From assembly GCF_949628265.1 (NCBI RefSeq), contig NC_088786.1:30091681-30155680 (forward strand): a DNA stretch of 64,000 bases, written 5' to 3'. The position numbers were made by a program, and so were the translations under genes. Origin of the DNA: Cloeon dipterum (Eukaryota; Arthropoda; Insecta; Ephemeroptera; Baetidae). The notes beneath the pieces are model-generated. The model ran no database searches, had not been told where the DNA came from, and worked only from the letters and a program-made list of their open reading frames with translations. Positions 28,601 to 40,600 of the stretch are shown here, piece after piece. Within the stretch, counting starts at the first letter, position 1. Each line of letters begins with the position of its first letter.

Positions 28601-31600
28601 TTATAATTGGTTAAATCGATCCAATTAAAATTCAAAACACAGGTCCTGACAACTGCATCAACTCGATGGAAATTTCCAGCTGTCTCCCGGTAATATAATT
28701 CCGAAATCCCGTTTTTGTGGATGTTGCTGAAAAATTCGATGAAATACGTGTGCTTCCGCGATCAAAATAAATAAAAAACAGAATGCAGCTAGTCAAAAGT
28801 TAAAATTTCCCCACTTTCATTACGGCGATGTTTTTTTCAATCTAGTAAGTGCTACTTTCATTAGCTCCAAGGCTGTAGCGTAATGCACTCCCACTGTATT
28901 CAATAGAAATTTTGTTGCAACAGACCAAAAGTTTCTAACTCTCTGTATTAAAAAATGCACATCTTGAATGATACTGACAGAGTTGAATTGTTTTCAAAAT
29001 GGCTCATACCAACAGATTCCTAGATGAAATTTTTAGCTCATTCAAACCCGGTTTTTACCACGGTGCATGATGTATAGAACACATAATAAAATTGTAAGCT
29101 TCTTTTATTTGATCGGGATTTGCCAGAAAACAGATTTTTCTCAGGTGTTTTAGAACAGCTTGCGGCTGCAGGTGAATTTTTGAATTTTAAGAAAAGGTTG
29201 ATGAAATTTAACCTTTTATTTTTCCATTTCTACTTTTTTATCAAAAAGGCGAACAGTTTTTTTAAATTCGCTTTTCGTTTTGATGCATTTAACTCATCCA
29301 GTCAATATTATAAGATTGATGAGAACAAAATGATCTGTAGGATGCGGATTTGCAGAAACGCATGTGATGGGCAACACACTGAGAGGAGAAAACAAAAGTG
29401 TAATTCACTCTCGCTTCGCGCTTTTCTCCCCGAGAGTGATTGAGCTGCAGTTTAATCCCTGGTAGTCAGGGCAACTTTTCTTGTTAGCATGATTAAATGG
29501 CTCACAGTAGAATTAAGGTCGCAGATTGAAAGACATACGGCCGCCGAGTTTAAGAGGCGGCTGACGTGCAATATACAAAAGTTGGTTGGCATGGGCAGTC
29601 AGTGACTTATTGAAGGACATTGCGAAACATAAAAACCCTCCGTTTGCTGCGAGGGCGACAGATTGTCCAATTCGGCTTGTGGTTTGGAACAATGCAATAT
29701 AGTTTGCTTCGCTCCTTGACAAAATCAATTTCTTTCTAGGCCCTTTCCAGCAAGCTCTATACTCTCATCCTTTTGAAAAATTTGTTAAATAATCAGAATA
29801 ATTTTCGTTTTCATTCAAAATCATTTCAAAGGCTGAAATTGGGATTTATTAAAACTTTTCGAGCACAACATTGACTCTGTGCTTCCCAAGTAAAACTGCA
29901 CTGAAAGTCGGAAGTTTCTTCTCGCATATAAATTTGATTTCTTTGTTACGAAGGGAAACTCTCCGGTGGTTGCAGAAAAATATATCACACACCTATCATG
30001 CGGCGCATCCAGCCCCCGAGGAGAAACTCTGTTTTTCACGCGTGTGTGTGCATAAAAATGGAGCAAAAGGGCGCAAGCGTTCCATCAAAAATCGTTTAGT
30101 GCGAGTTCCCTTTCAAGAGGCAAATAAGAGACCCTTAGCTGCCGCTTTTTTAATCGGGGCACGGGGATTTGTTGCCAAGCGATAAAAAGTGTTTGCGCAA
30201 AATTTATCGGTGGCATCACTCATTTCTATAAATCACGCGAAATTATATTCGCATGCTTTGCAATGCCGTAAATTCAATCAGATTGTATCAGGCAACATTC
30301 CTGGATATTGCAGATTGAAAACAAACCAATGGCGAGCTCGAGCTCCCGGCAGGAAGAATGCAATATGATGGGAATTCCAGCGGCAGCTCGCAAAATTTAA
30401 TCGCTTGATTTGCCGTGGAATGCAGGGAGCATCCTCTGAAACAATCCTTGCATTGCATTCTCCAGGCTAAGCGTGTTCATCATCACGATGCATTTGCAGG
30501 ACAAAGATGTTCGTAATAAATTAGGCCGAGAGAAGAAATCTCTGCAATTTTTTTAACTGCACCATATTTTGAGTTCATGTTTGCAAAATTTAAGAAGTTC
30601 TAACTTGCTGCTTTCTTCATTATTGAAAAATAAAAACGTGTTTTACAAGCTAAAATTAAAACTAGTAAAAATTGCTCTTCGTTTAACATCTCCCAAAATA
30701 GCAAAATGTTTGGCAAATATTGACTTTTTAACGTATAATAGTTCGCAACGATTCATTATAACCAATAAAAAATGTATATCTTTAAATTTCCTTGAAAAAT
30801 CGCTTAAAAACAAATAATTCTTTAAGTATTGGGATACTTCATTTCCTACTTTGTAATCATTTATAATTTAGCCTTTTAGAGGCAAGCCTGCTCGTTTTTA
30901 TAGCTGGCGCATAGTGCTCGCAGTAAGGCGCTTGAGCAAATTGGCTGTATTTTTCAACAACATTTCACGGCGTGACGACAGCCAGGTTGTTCCTGCAGCC
31001 GTGTGTTCCGCGTTGCAAAAGCCTTTCCCAACGCGGAGGCACCAGACTAGGCAACTTTTTCAACTCTTATTACCTTACGCGCGAAGTTTGCTCCCAAGTA
31101 TTTTTTCAGCTGTAAATAAGTGAAGGACGTAAAAGTAGCACCAGATAAAAAGAAGTTAGGACGAAAAGTTTGCGCGTTTTATTAAGTGAGTCTCCTCCCT
31201 TGTCCAGCAACAAACTCGGTAAGCGTCTGATGACGATGATCCATCAGAAGAGGCAATTAATTTGAAATTGATAAAAATTAAATTGATTTTCTGTGAGAAA
31301 AGAATAACAATAATTTTGGTCTTTGGAGCCTATGCTACCAAAATTTGTGGCATGCATGCGGTTATTTCAATTTTGAATTTTAAAAGAGAGCACTGTTTTT
31401 TTCTGAAAATGGAATGCCGGAAAAATTGTTAGATGTTGAAATGCCCGAAAAATATATTTAGTTGCAAATCCAGTCTGTCTCAGAATGATAAATTGTACAG
31501 TAAGAAAAATAATTCTGTTGTTGGATGTTGTTGGAACACCAGTTGTGTTTTTCCATGAAACTGGCTCTACTGTGAAGCCGAAACTCGTCGGAATGGAAGA

Positions 31601-34600
31601 TTAAAGGGGGAAGTTTTAAAGCAACGAGGATGAAGTCTGTTTTAATTGTAATATGGAACAACCAACCACGAATGTCGACATTAAAAAAGTAATATATAAG
31701 GAAGCCAAAGACATTGCAAGAAAACATTTTGGGCTTTCCTCATTTATTCCATTTTCGGGCACAACCGTTGTACCCCTTTATATTACAACTATAATTTCAA
31801 AATTGCAGGCCAAATTTAAGTTGGTGCATGGGATATTTTTATGAATAAATTGAACGGGAAACATAATCCAAGGAATTATTAAGATTGCCCTAATTACTGA
31901 TTCACAGATTGCGAATAAAAATAGAGCCTTATTACGATCATTTTGCTCAGACGAACTGCAATGTTCGTTGAGATAAAATTTGATTTCCGCCATGCATGGC
32001 GGCTGGTTAATTAAACTGTCCGTAATAAACTTAGTGAATGCGTCGTCGTGAGAGTTATTAGCTCGGCAAGCATTCTTTGGCTATGATATCTTTTCAACTT
32101 TAGCTTATAATTCAGAGCCGCTAAAGCACTGTCAAGGCAGAGAAAAGCCTTTACGAGCCGACTTCTAACTGCAATTCATTCCATTAATGCAAAAACGAAG
32201 GCAAAAGAGTCGCACTTTTTGGTCTTATATTCCCGTCCTCTTTCAGTCGTCCCATTACATTTAAGGACCGCGTGCCGAGGTCTCGGGGCCAAAAAGTCTC
32301 TGGGAAGAAAGAAAAATTGCCATCCGAATTACTCTGCAGCATTTCCCTGCGCCGTCGGCCGCTTTTTCCGCCGCTGAAAACGGCAAATAAGCACTTTTGT
32401 CAGCTGCCAATTTGTTGAGATGCCGCAGATGGAGGCATGTGTGTGTGCTGGCGCTGCGAGAATTTCGCACCACGCCACACACACTCATATCCAGCAGCAA
32501 CTCGACGGAAAATGCACTTAAAACTCGATCCAATTAACTCGTGCGGCACAAACGAATGCAACTTTCGTTATTATCGCGAACAATGCTGCGCTTGCCTTAC
32601 AGCTCCCGCAAATAAATTTATACGGCTGCAGGTTCGCAAATTAAACTTGCTGCACACGCAGGCTGCTCTCCTATTTTAGCGTATACAAAGAAAACACGTG
32701 CCGGCATCAAGCACCATCGGTGCAGGCTCAATTATTCTGCTATTCCATAACCACAGGTAGACGGATTCAATTTCAAAGTATACACATGCGTATCAGATTG
32801 AGAGCCGATGATGCAACCTTTCATGAAAATAGAACCTGGAGTAGAGAGGCTTCAGGTTTTTTTACCCTGTAAACAACGCAACAAATTGCATTCAATGTCT
32901 TGCATGGCCGGAAATGCCATGTTATAATTTGATCCCAAGAAACTATATTAAACCTCTCAAAAAGATTTCATTTAAATTTTACAAATAATGGAATTAAATT
33001 TATTTTCTATATATATAGCTCAGATAATAACTGTCAATTTTCCCCCAGACGTGGGATTGATGTGCTATTAATATGATGCTTTTGACATATTTGCAGCAGA
33101 TTGCAAATGTGCAACTGCAGCTATAATTTCCGGTTGGTATCAAATGGAAAGCGAGAGAAAGATGGATTGCATTTCTCCTGGTTTTCCAAGAAAGAACAAA
33201 ATCAAATTACGTCTCTCGATTCCTTTAAAGCTAACTCCCTAGTAGAAACAGAAGGGTGGAAATGATAGAAATATCCCAAGAGTGATTCTCTAGTCTGGCG
33301 CGAAGCAGACTCACAGACTGATTTGTATGAGCACCCACCTGCTATCACAGCTTTATGAATTCTGTTATAACAGAATGAACGAGGCAATATCGCTCGAGTC
33401 GCGTGCTGTTGTCAGCAACACATCACACGGCGCACAAACTTGGCTTGATTTAAGCGGATGTTGTGCTCCAGCCGTGCTTAAGCTCCAGCCGTGCTTAAGC
33501 TCCAGCAGGGTGGCCACGTTCTTAAAAACTTCGAGCAGAAAAGATCACAATCACAGGAAAGTTCATTCAACTCAAGCAAATTTTCTTAGAGAAAATAAAT
33601 TCTAGGTTTAGGGTTTGTGTAGGCAATAATAAAATCACCAGTGGTACACAGGTTGCATAATTCGTTATAATAGAACATTTTTCTTGCTCAATATAGAGCG
33701 TCATTCTCTCCATAATTAAAGTATAGGCAATAATTCTTCTGCGAATACATGAAAATTGACCAGAAATCATTATAATGAATGCAATTTTTCTCTACAGACA
33801 AATTTAAATCCAAGAAAGTAAATAATTCAAAAAATAACTATCACTTGTGAAAGCAGGGCAACATGTGACAATTGACGTACCAAACTTGTATACTGTCTGC
33901 TCACGATTGATTCATCATTGCTTGTGCGTAGGGCCTTATATTTATTTAGGAATTAGCATTGTCATTCAAAGTGATTCATTTAGCAAATCCCTAACTGAAC
34001 GTCAAATCAAGATTATGTTATTGTTTATTACCAATAACAGCGTCAATGGGTTGATAAGCTTTCATATAATAAGAAGAGGCAAGAGCCTTTGGCTATCACA
34101 ACAACAATGACGTCCACAGCCGCAACATTTTGCGTGTGCTTATATTTTGTAGTTGGTTTTGCCTTCAACTCTGCAGTTGTCCTTGAGAGCCGTTATTCTC
34201 CTTCGAGACAGTCAACGACAAAGCTGGTATGTACCCACACATTTCCTATATATGGTGAATTTCATCAAGAGTTTTTATAGGAAGACGGATATGAAATACA
34301 TTTGTACTCGTACACTCCTGAAGGATGGGACAATGAAACCATAGACGAATCAATCTTAAAAATTAACCTCGATTATTTAGAAGAAAGGGGACCAAAGCCA
34401 GACAACGCATCGGTAACTTACATTCAATATTTTTAAAATTTAATCTTTGACTTACTACGTTTAACGTAGGCTAGGGACACTATTTTTGTGTATGCCGACT
34501 TTTCCTTTACCACGACTGAAGTCATCAATGACAGGAGTTTGGCTGTGCTGCTTTCTCAAAGAATTCCCGCAGTGAACAATGAAACAGTGCCTTGTGAAAT

Positions 34601-37600
34601 CGCCAGCACTGACCCAAAGGATCTGGTAGGTTTTCTTTAATTCCATTATTTATTAGTTACTTTTCAAGCTCTGATTTAATCAGGTGGTGCAAAGGCTATC
34701 ATGTATCGCGATGAACGAGTACATTTACCTAGTAGCGGGCTTGTTGGAAGGGGTACCGTGCACGGAGGGCGAGCCCTGCAGAGACGACGGACTCAAGGTG
34801 TACAGCACCGCCATCGTGTTCGACAAACAAGGATATTTAGTTGCAAAGTGCGAATGCGAAATACCTTTTTTGCCTTTGCTTTAATCCCGGAAAAATTGAT
34901 TGTAGGTACAGAAAATACAACTTGATCAATGAGGAAGCCATTGATAAGCCGTCTACTCTGGAGCCAGCCACGTTTACAACAGAAAGCGGCATAACACAGG
35001 GGATTTTCATGAGCCATGATTTGCTTTTTGCGGAACCAGCCAACACCTATTTCGCGAATGGCGTGCGTCGTTTTGTTGACCTCGGAGCAACGGTGAATAC
35101 CATGCCGTTTGGATTCTGTAAGTCACTGAAATTATTTTCCTTTTTTACAATATTTTTTAAATGAGAGAGTACTTTTGAATTGAATTTTTATCGAATATCT
35201 ATTTTTGACAGCGCTTTCTGTTCATTGGGGTTGGCATTTCGCGAATCGCGACAAAAAAATTGCGTTGGCTACCTCCAACTACCAAAACTCGATGCTAGGG
35301 TACACAGGCAACGGTATTATTTGGCCCTCAGGGAGCTACGCTTTGCTCTATGGCCCAGGTGCTGGTGGTTTCGGAGTCTTGCAAACTGGAGTGACAGATT
35401 ATACAAAAACTACCACCCAAGGGGAGTCAAAGATCAACGGTCCGATAACATCTGAGGAAACCGACTTCACGGATTACAGCTCTGTGCCAGTTCCACACAG
35501 CAGTTTGTCTGTCAACGAGGTCTCGGTTTGTCACGGTGAGGATGAATTTTGCTGCACCCTCACGTACAGAACGATAAGAAACGCGGACGAAATGTTTTAC
35601 CAGGTATTAGCATTGCTATACACGCATATATCGGAGATTCACAATTAAATTTTCAGTTGGTCGCATTTGATGGCAACAGAACTTCCCGAGATGGCTCAGT
35701 TCTGTTCCCTGAACAGACCTGCGGACTGGTGGCATGCTCTTCTGCGGACAAAATGTCTTGCGGAGCCTCTTTGGAGGCGACCAACTACACTCAAGAGGTC
35801 TCATTTACCGTGCTTTCGCTAAAAGGCAGTTTCTCGTCGGACAAAGTCATTCCTATCACCATGGATGCCGAGAAATATTTCCCTATGAGTGAGATAAGCA
35901 TGACTGTGCTTCAAAATGGCAGCAGGTTTGGAGCTTTTTCCCCTTAATTAATATGAGAGTAACACAATTTTATTTTGTCTTAGGTTTGACGTGAACTTGG
36001 TTTCAGAGGCCAGTATTCAAACGATGAAGACGTTTGCAATTTCATCAACAGACTTCATAACGAAGTCTGGTGCCAAGCATATTTCAGCATCCATGATGTT
36101 GATTGCAATTTCATTCTATATTTTATCTTCATTCCTCTAAAAGCATTCTTCAAAAAAATTAAACAGTGCGATTAAATGCATTTTTTGTAATGGAGAAATT
36201 TGACCGATGATTTTACCCATCTTTATTGATCTTTGACGAAAATAACTGTGAGAAATTGACAATTAAAACTTACAAATTCAATTTAAACAAGGTGAATGAG
36301 TTTGAAACTGTAATTTTAGGCTAGAATAAGGTCTCGTGAATGGCATATATAGACAGTGTAGCCATTAAAATTTCACACCCAACCCTGATTTTCTCTCTAC
36401 TCACGGTTGATTCGTCCTTATTTAAGATAATATTTTAGCCTCATCATTGACGTGATCTGATCAAGCAAAATTGCGACAAAGATAAAACCGTAACGCATCA
36501 GCAGATTGATAAAGCAATAATTCAAAAAGAGAAGGTACGAGATTATACCGATAAAAATGCCTGGACAATTTCCAATAATAACAATGACACCCACAATATC
36601 AACATTGTAAAATAATGCCCATATTGAATTCCATTATGTCTGTGTTAGCGATAACATTTTTATTTATTTTTTAATACATTATAAAAAAATCCATTAAAAA
36701 GCGCAATAAAAAAATTGCCATTGACGTTTTCTTGAAATTCGCGCAATTGGCAGGCGTCTGGCTACCCTAACTAACAATGCATTCTATGTATATGCGTCTG
36801 AATGCACCTCACCCTCTGTAAATAACTGGAACGACTCTTATGGGCACATCACACCGGCTATTTATCCAGACAGAAAAGAATGTTAGCTCGAGCAATGTTA
36901 CTCTCGCGGGAAACTATTTTTCTATCGAGCCGGAAAACCAACGAGGATGAATTGCATGCGAGATTTAATGGAAGCCTCGTGCAACGTAATACTAAAATTT
37001 ATTACGTAAATTGCTGGAATCGAGCGAAATTGAATTTTCAACCGGTGAAATTGGTTTATATTTTACAGGAGCGTTAAATTTTGCGGAAAATATCATCCCT
37101 GTAGCCTCTAAAAATATTTTGGGAACATTATACAAAACAAACAAAATCTCGTCGTGTTTCACTTACCAGCCAGTGCCAGCTGCATGATGAAAAAGTTCAT
37201 GCGAGATTTACGTCCTTTGTTTGTGTAGAGCAAGGCGGCCAGCACTGCCGAATTTCCCAGGACGATGAGAGCAAAGAGCGTCCACAGAAGAGTGAACTGC
37301 TCCGTCTGCACAACAGAAAGAACACCACGAGTTTAAAATTCAATTTGAAGCTGCAAAATAAAAGCTGTCCGCCTGCGGCATCAAAGTTTGTGTTTGCAAA
37401 AAGCACCGAGGGAATTTGCATTTACGATGAAGACGCGATGAGAAATTGTGGCACAAGTTCGCATGCAGCGCAGCACGTGCATTGTTCGCAACTTTGCATT
37501 TTGCACGCAAATTTCCCCTGGCTTCTCATTATACACTGCTGTGGCAATCAACTAATTATTATGGTAATTGTTTGACTACCACATAACACACTCTAACTCG

Positions 37601-40600
37601 TTTAACCTAAAAAACGACGCGTGATTTAATCAAGCAAAATTTCACATGAATGCGGTGAAACATGAATCTACCCGCCCACGCCCTTCTAAATAAAATAAAA
37701 TAAAATATCTCACTGCTAACACATAAAGTATTTCAATTCAATTTTTTAGTTCTTATTTTAGCGGTATTGTTTTAACGCTGGCAATACAAATTAGAAAACA
37801 ATGAAATAACTAAAAGTTAATTTTTTGCTCACTATCTAATTGTAAGTCTAAAGTCGACTGGTTTGTCGGAAGTGTCACCCTTTCCCTCACACGCTTTCAT
37901 GCTTTTGATTATTTACCAGATGCATATTCATAATTTATTTTCAATTAATTTTTAAATCTAATAATACCATCTATATAAACAAAATGCCAATACGTCCCTT
38001 TATTTTCATTCAATTTTCATTTAAATAGGCCTAATTTCTACATTTACAGTTATTCCCCCAGAAAACAATTAACGTTTTGCTTATTCTATTACATTAAATG
38101 AATTCGTCTGTTCTTAAAACTAAGCTTTCTAGCATGAACAAGTCCAACTAATTGTGAAAAGTGAAGTTTAATTGAATAAATTTAATGGTTTCTGTTCCAT
38201 TTGAGTGCAATTTATGATATAATACCCTTCTAATTTTTCTTTCTTTTCTATATATAATAATCTCTTCAGGAAGAACGCCCCCAGATGATTCGTGCGAGTG
38301 AATCTCACCTTAGAGGAAAATTTCAAAACGAGAGTTAAGAATGTTTTAATTTGATCTGACGTGGTAGACTTCGCGAGGGTAGAAGAATAATCAGAAACAC
38401 GACATGTTAGTTAATCAAGCCCGGGAATCGCGCTCATTAATATTCACGAGGAGGAGAGCTCATCAGACGGCGAAACATCATCATCCAAGAAAGATAGCGC
38501 CTGTGTGAGTTATGAAACTCGCGTCTATATCCGCCTGGCTGCGACTATGCGGCACGAAACTCGCTCCGTCGAGGAGCAAAATGCATCCCTCGACTTGGCT
38601 TCAATAATCTCGAAAATTTAAACCCCACTGCGAGTAACTGAATCAAGCGAGCAGCAGAGAAATTCAATTTGCCAAGCCTTGCATTTGCTACTGTCACCGC
38701 ACCCGCTGAACTCGAAACGAACTGCTCCTTATAACTGTATGTCTGCGTTTAGTTTATTCGGTTGCGCAGCAAGGCGAAATGCATTTCCTGCGGCTAAGAA
38801 TGGACTGATAGGTGTTGATCTCGCGCAGCCCAGGCCCTTCACTTTTACGAGCGTGCCGTGTAAGGAGACGGCTTAACTTGCTTTTTCTGTGGCTTTAAAA
38901 GCACTCGCATGGAATTTCTACCCTGAAATGCGTTCTTCTTCTTGAGTGGGATAATACGCGAACGTGTAACGAAGGCAAATGCTTTTAGCCGAGTTCCGTT
39001 GTAAAATATCCTTAAGACCGATGCAAAATTCTCAAGCCAAAGAATGTAGAGTTGTTCTGGAGAAATGAGATAATTATTTCCGCAATTCTAGGAAAATTTT
39101 ATTAATAATGCTAAGCCATCGCGAGGATTTGCTTATTACACATATGTATAGGTATTTCTTTTGTAACAAAACTATTTTTATAGTTATTCATTACTTTTAA
39201 GTATCTTAATTATAAAAACATGTTGTGCAATTTGAATCGTTTTTCAGGCTCAATGTGATGCTACAGTTTTCATTTTGATACCGTCGCTCCTCAGTCTCCG
39301 CCTATATGCTTGTGCAACTTGAAGGAGGGTAAAGTTTGCGATATTGCCTCTCTATATGGAACACAACCACGAGAGTTTTACCATGCACACATACAAAACA
39401 GCTCCAAAAATATCAACTGTCAACCAAATATAATTACCAGTGCAAAATATGTTGTTTCCTGCATGTGGTGTTTCAAAGTAAGGACCATTTTGATTGACGT
39501 ATAAGGTCCACTCTAAACATCTTAGTACACTGTCCCTTCAGTGTAGGAACTCAAAACGACTCTTCTTCAAACTTGAAACTCGTTTAAGTAAAGCAAAGCA
39601 ACTCCATTAAGAAAAATGCACAATCAACGCTTTGTTGCTTGTCCTAAAAGTGGAAAAAGGATTTATTGAAAGGACATATATGTGCATTCAATCCTTTTTA
39701 ATTCTGCGAGTAGCTCTGTATGGCTGGCCTGCTGAAGGTCGAAATCACAAGTATGGTGATTAAATCCTTCTTGCAATAAATACCATCCAGTACTCACAAT
39801 TTTCGAACATATTCTCATACAGATTAATTTCTTTCGGACAAAAACTATCTCAGAAAAATTCCAGTCATTCAGACGATTTCCGATTCCAAATTTGTAGGAG
39901 GATACATTCTTCAGCAACAAAAAACACTTCAGCTCTACATCTCCTTCTCACAAATTACATTTAATAATAAAGTGTAACAAGTTGAAAATATTTTAAATTT
40001 ATTGAATCATCAGCAAACAACCAACAAATAAAATTCAAAGCCCAAATATATATTTTAGCACAGTTAATTCTACTGGCTGGAAGAGTGCTCCAGTGAATAT
40101 GAATTGGCTCTTTGGTAGTGTAACTTAATTTGCTCCGCCTTGTTGGCTCATTATGCAAAAACGCCTCAGAGCGGCAGCGGGAAGGCATATTATTATATAA
40201 ATCCGCGGATTGCGTTGCACAACCCTCCCCCGACCGTCACGAATGGCAAGTGGCAGCCAGGCGTCGCAGGCTTTTACACTCGTAACAGGTGTTTCGCCGT
40301 TTGTTTTGCTCCCGACACTTGAATCTGAAGCTTATGATCGCGTAACAATGTTATATTCATATATGTGAGTGTTGTACTGTCAACCCTCGTCATTCACACG
40401 CTTCCGACCGTGCTTAAAGAAAATTAAAAATGCATGGGTGAGCGTGAAGAGCAAAAACTCTCTTTTGCAGGAAAATCTTTCTTTGCAGCTTATCGTGGCC
40501 AAAAGCTCGAAATGAAAAGCGTCAATTTTATGAAATGGTCTGTAAAAGTTTACGACTTTGAACTTTCCCTCTTTCAAGGGAAGTTTCGTGCGAGCATCCA

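Larger units (their letters stand above)
19199..37166. other. CCAPR: CCAPR intron, 18 kb
   Basis: Contains the 141-bp hairpin (19459-19599), the 17-bp tandem repeat (33465-33506) and the complete antisense vanin-like gene (34107-36140). Balanced blocks stand out at about 21.0-22.1, 23.0-23.5, 24.5-25.25, 27.9-28.5, 30.2-30.5 and 32.0-32.7 kb. No receptor exon seen. Confidence 0.75.
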
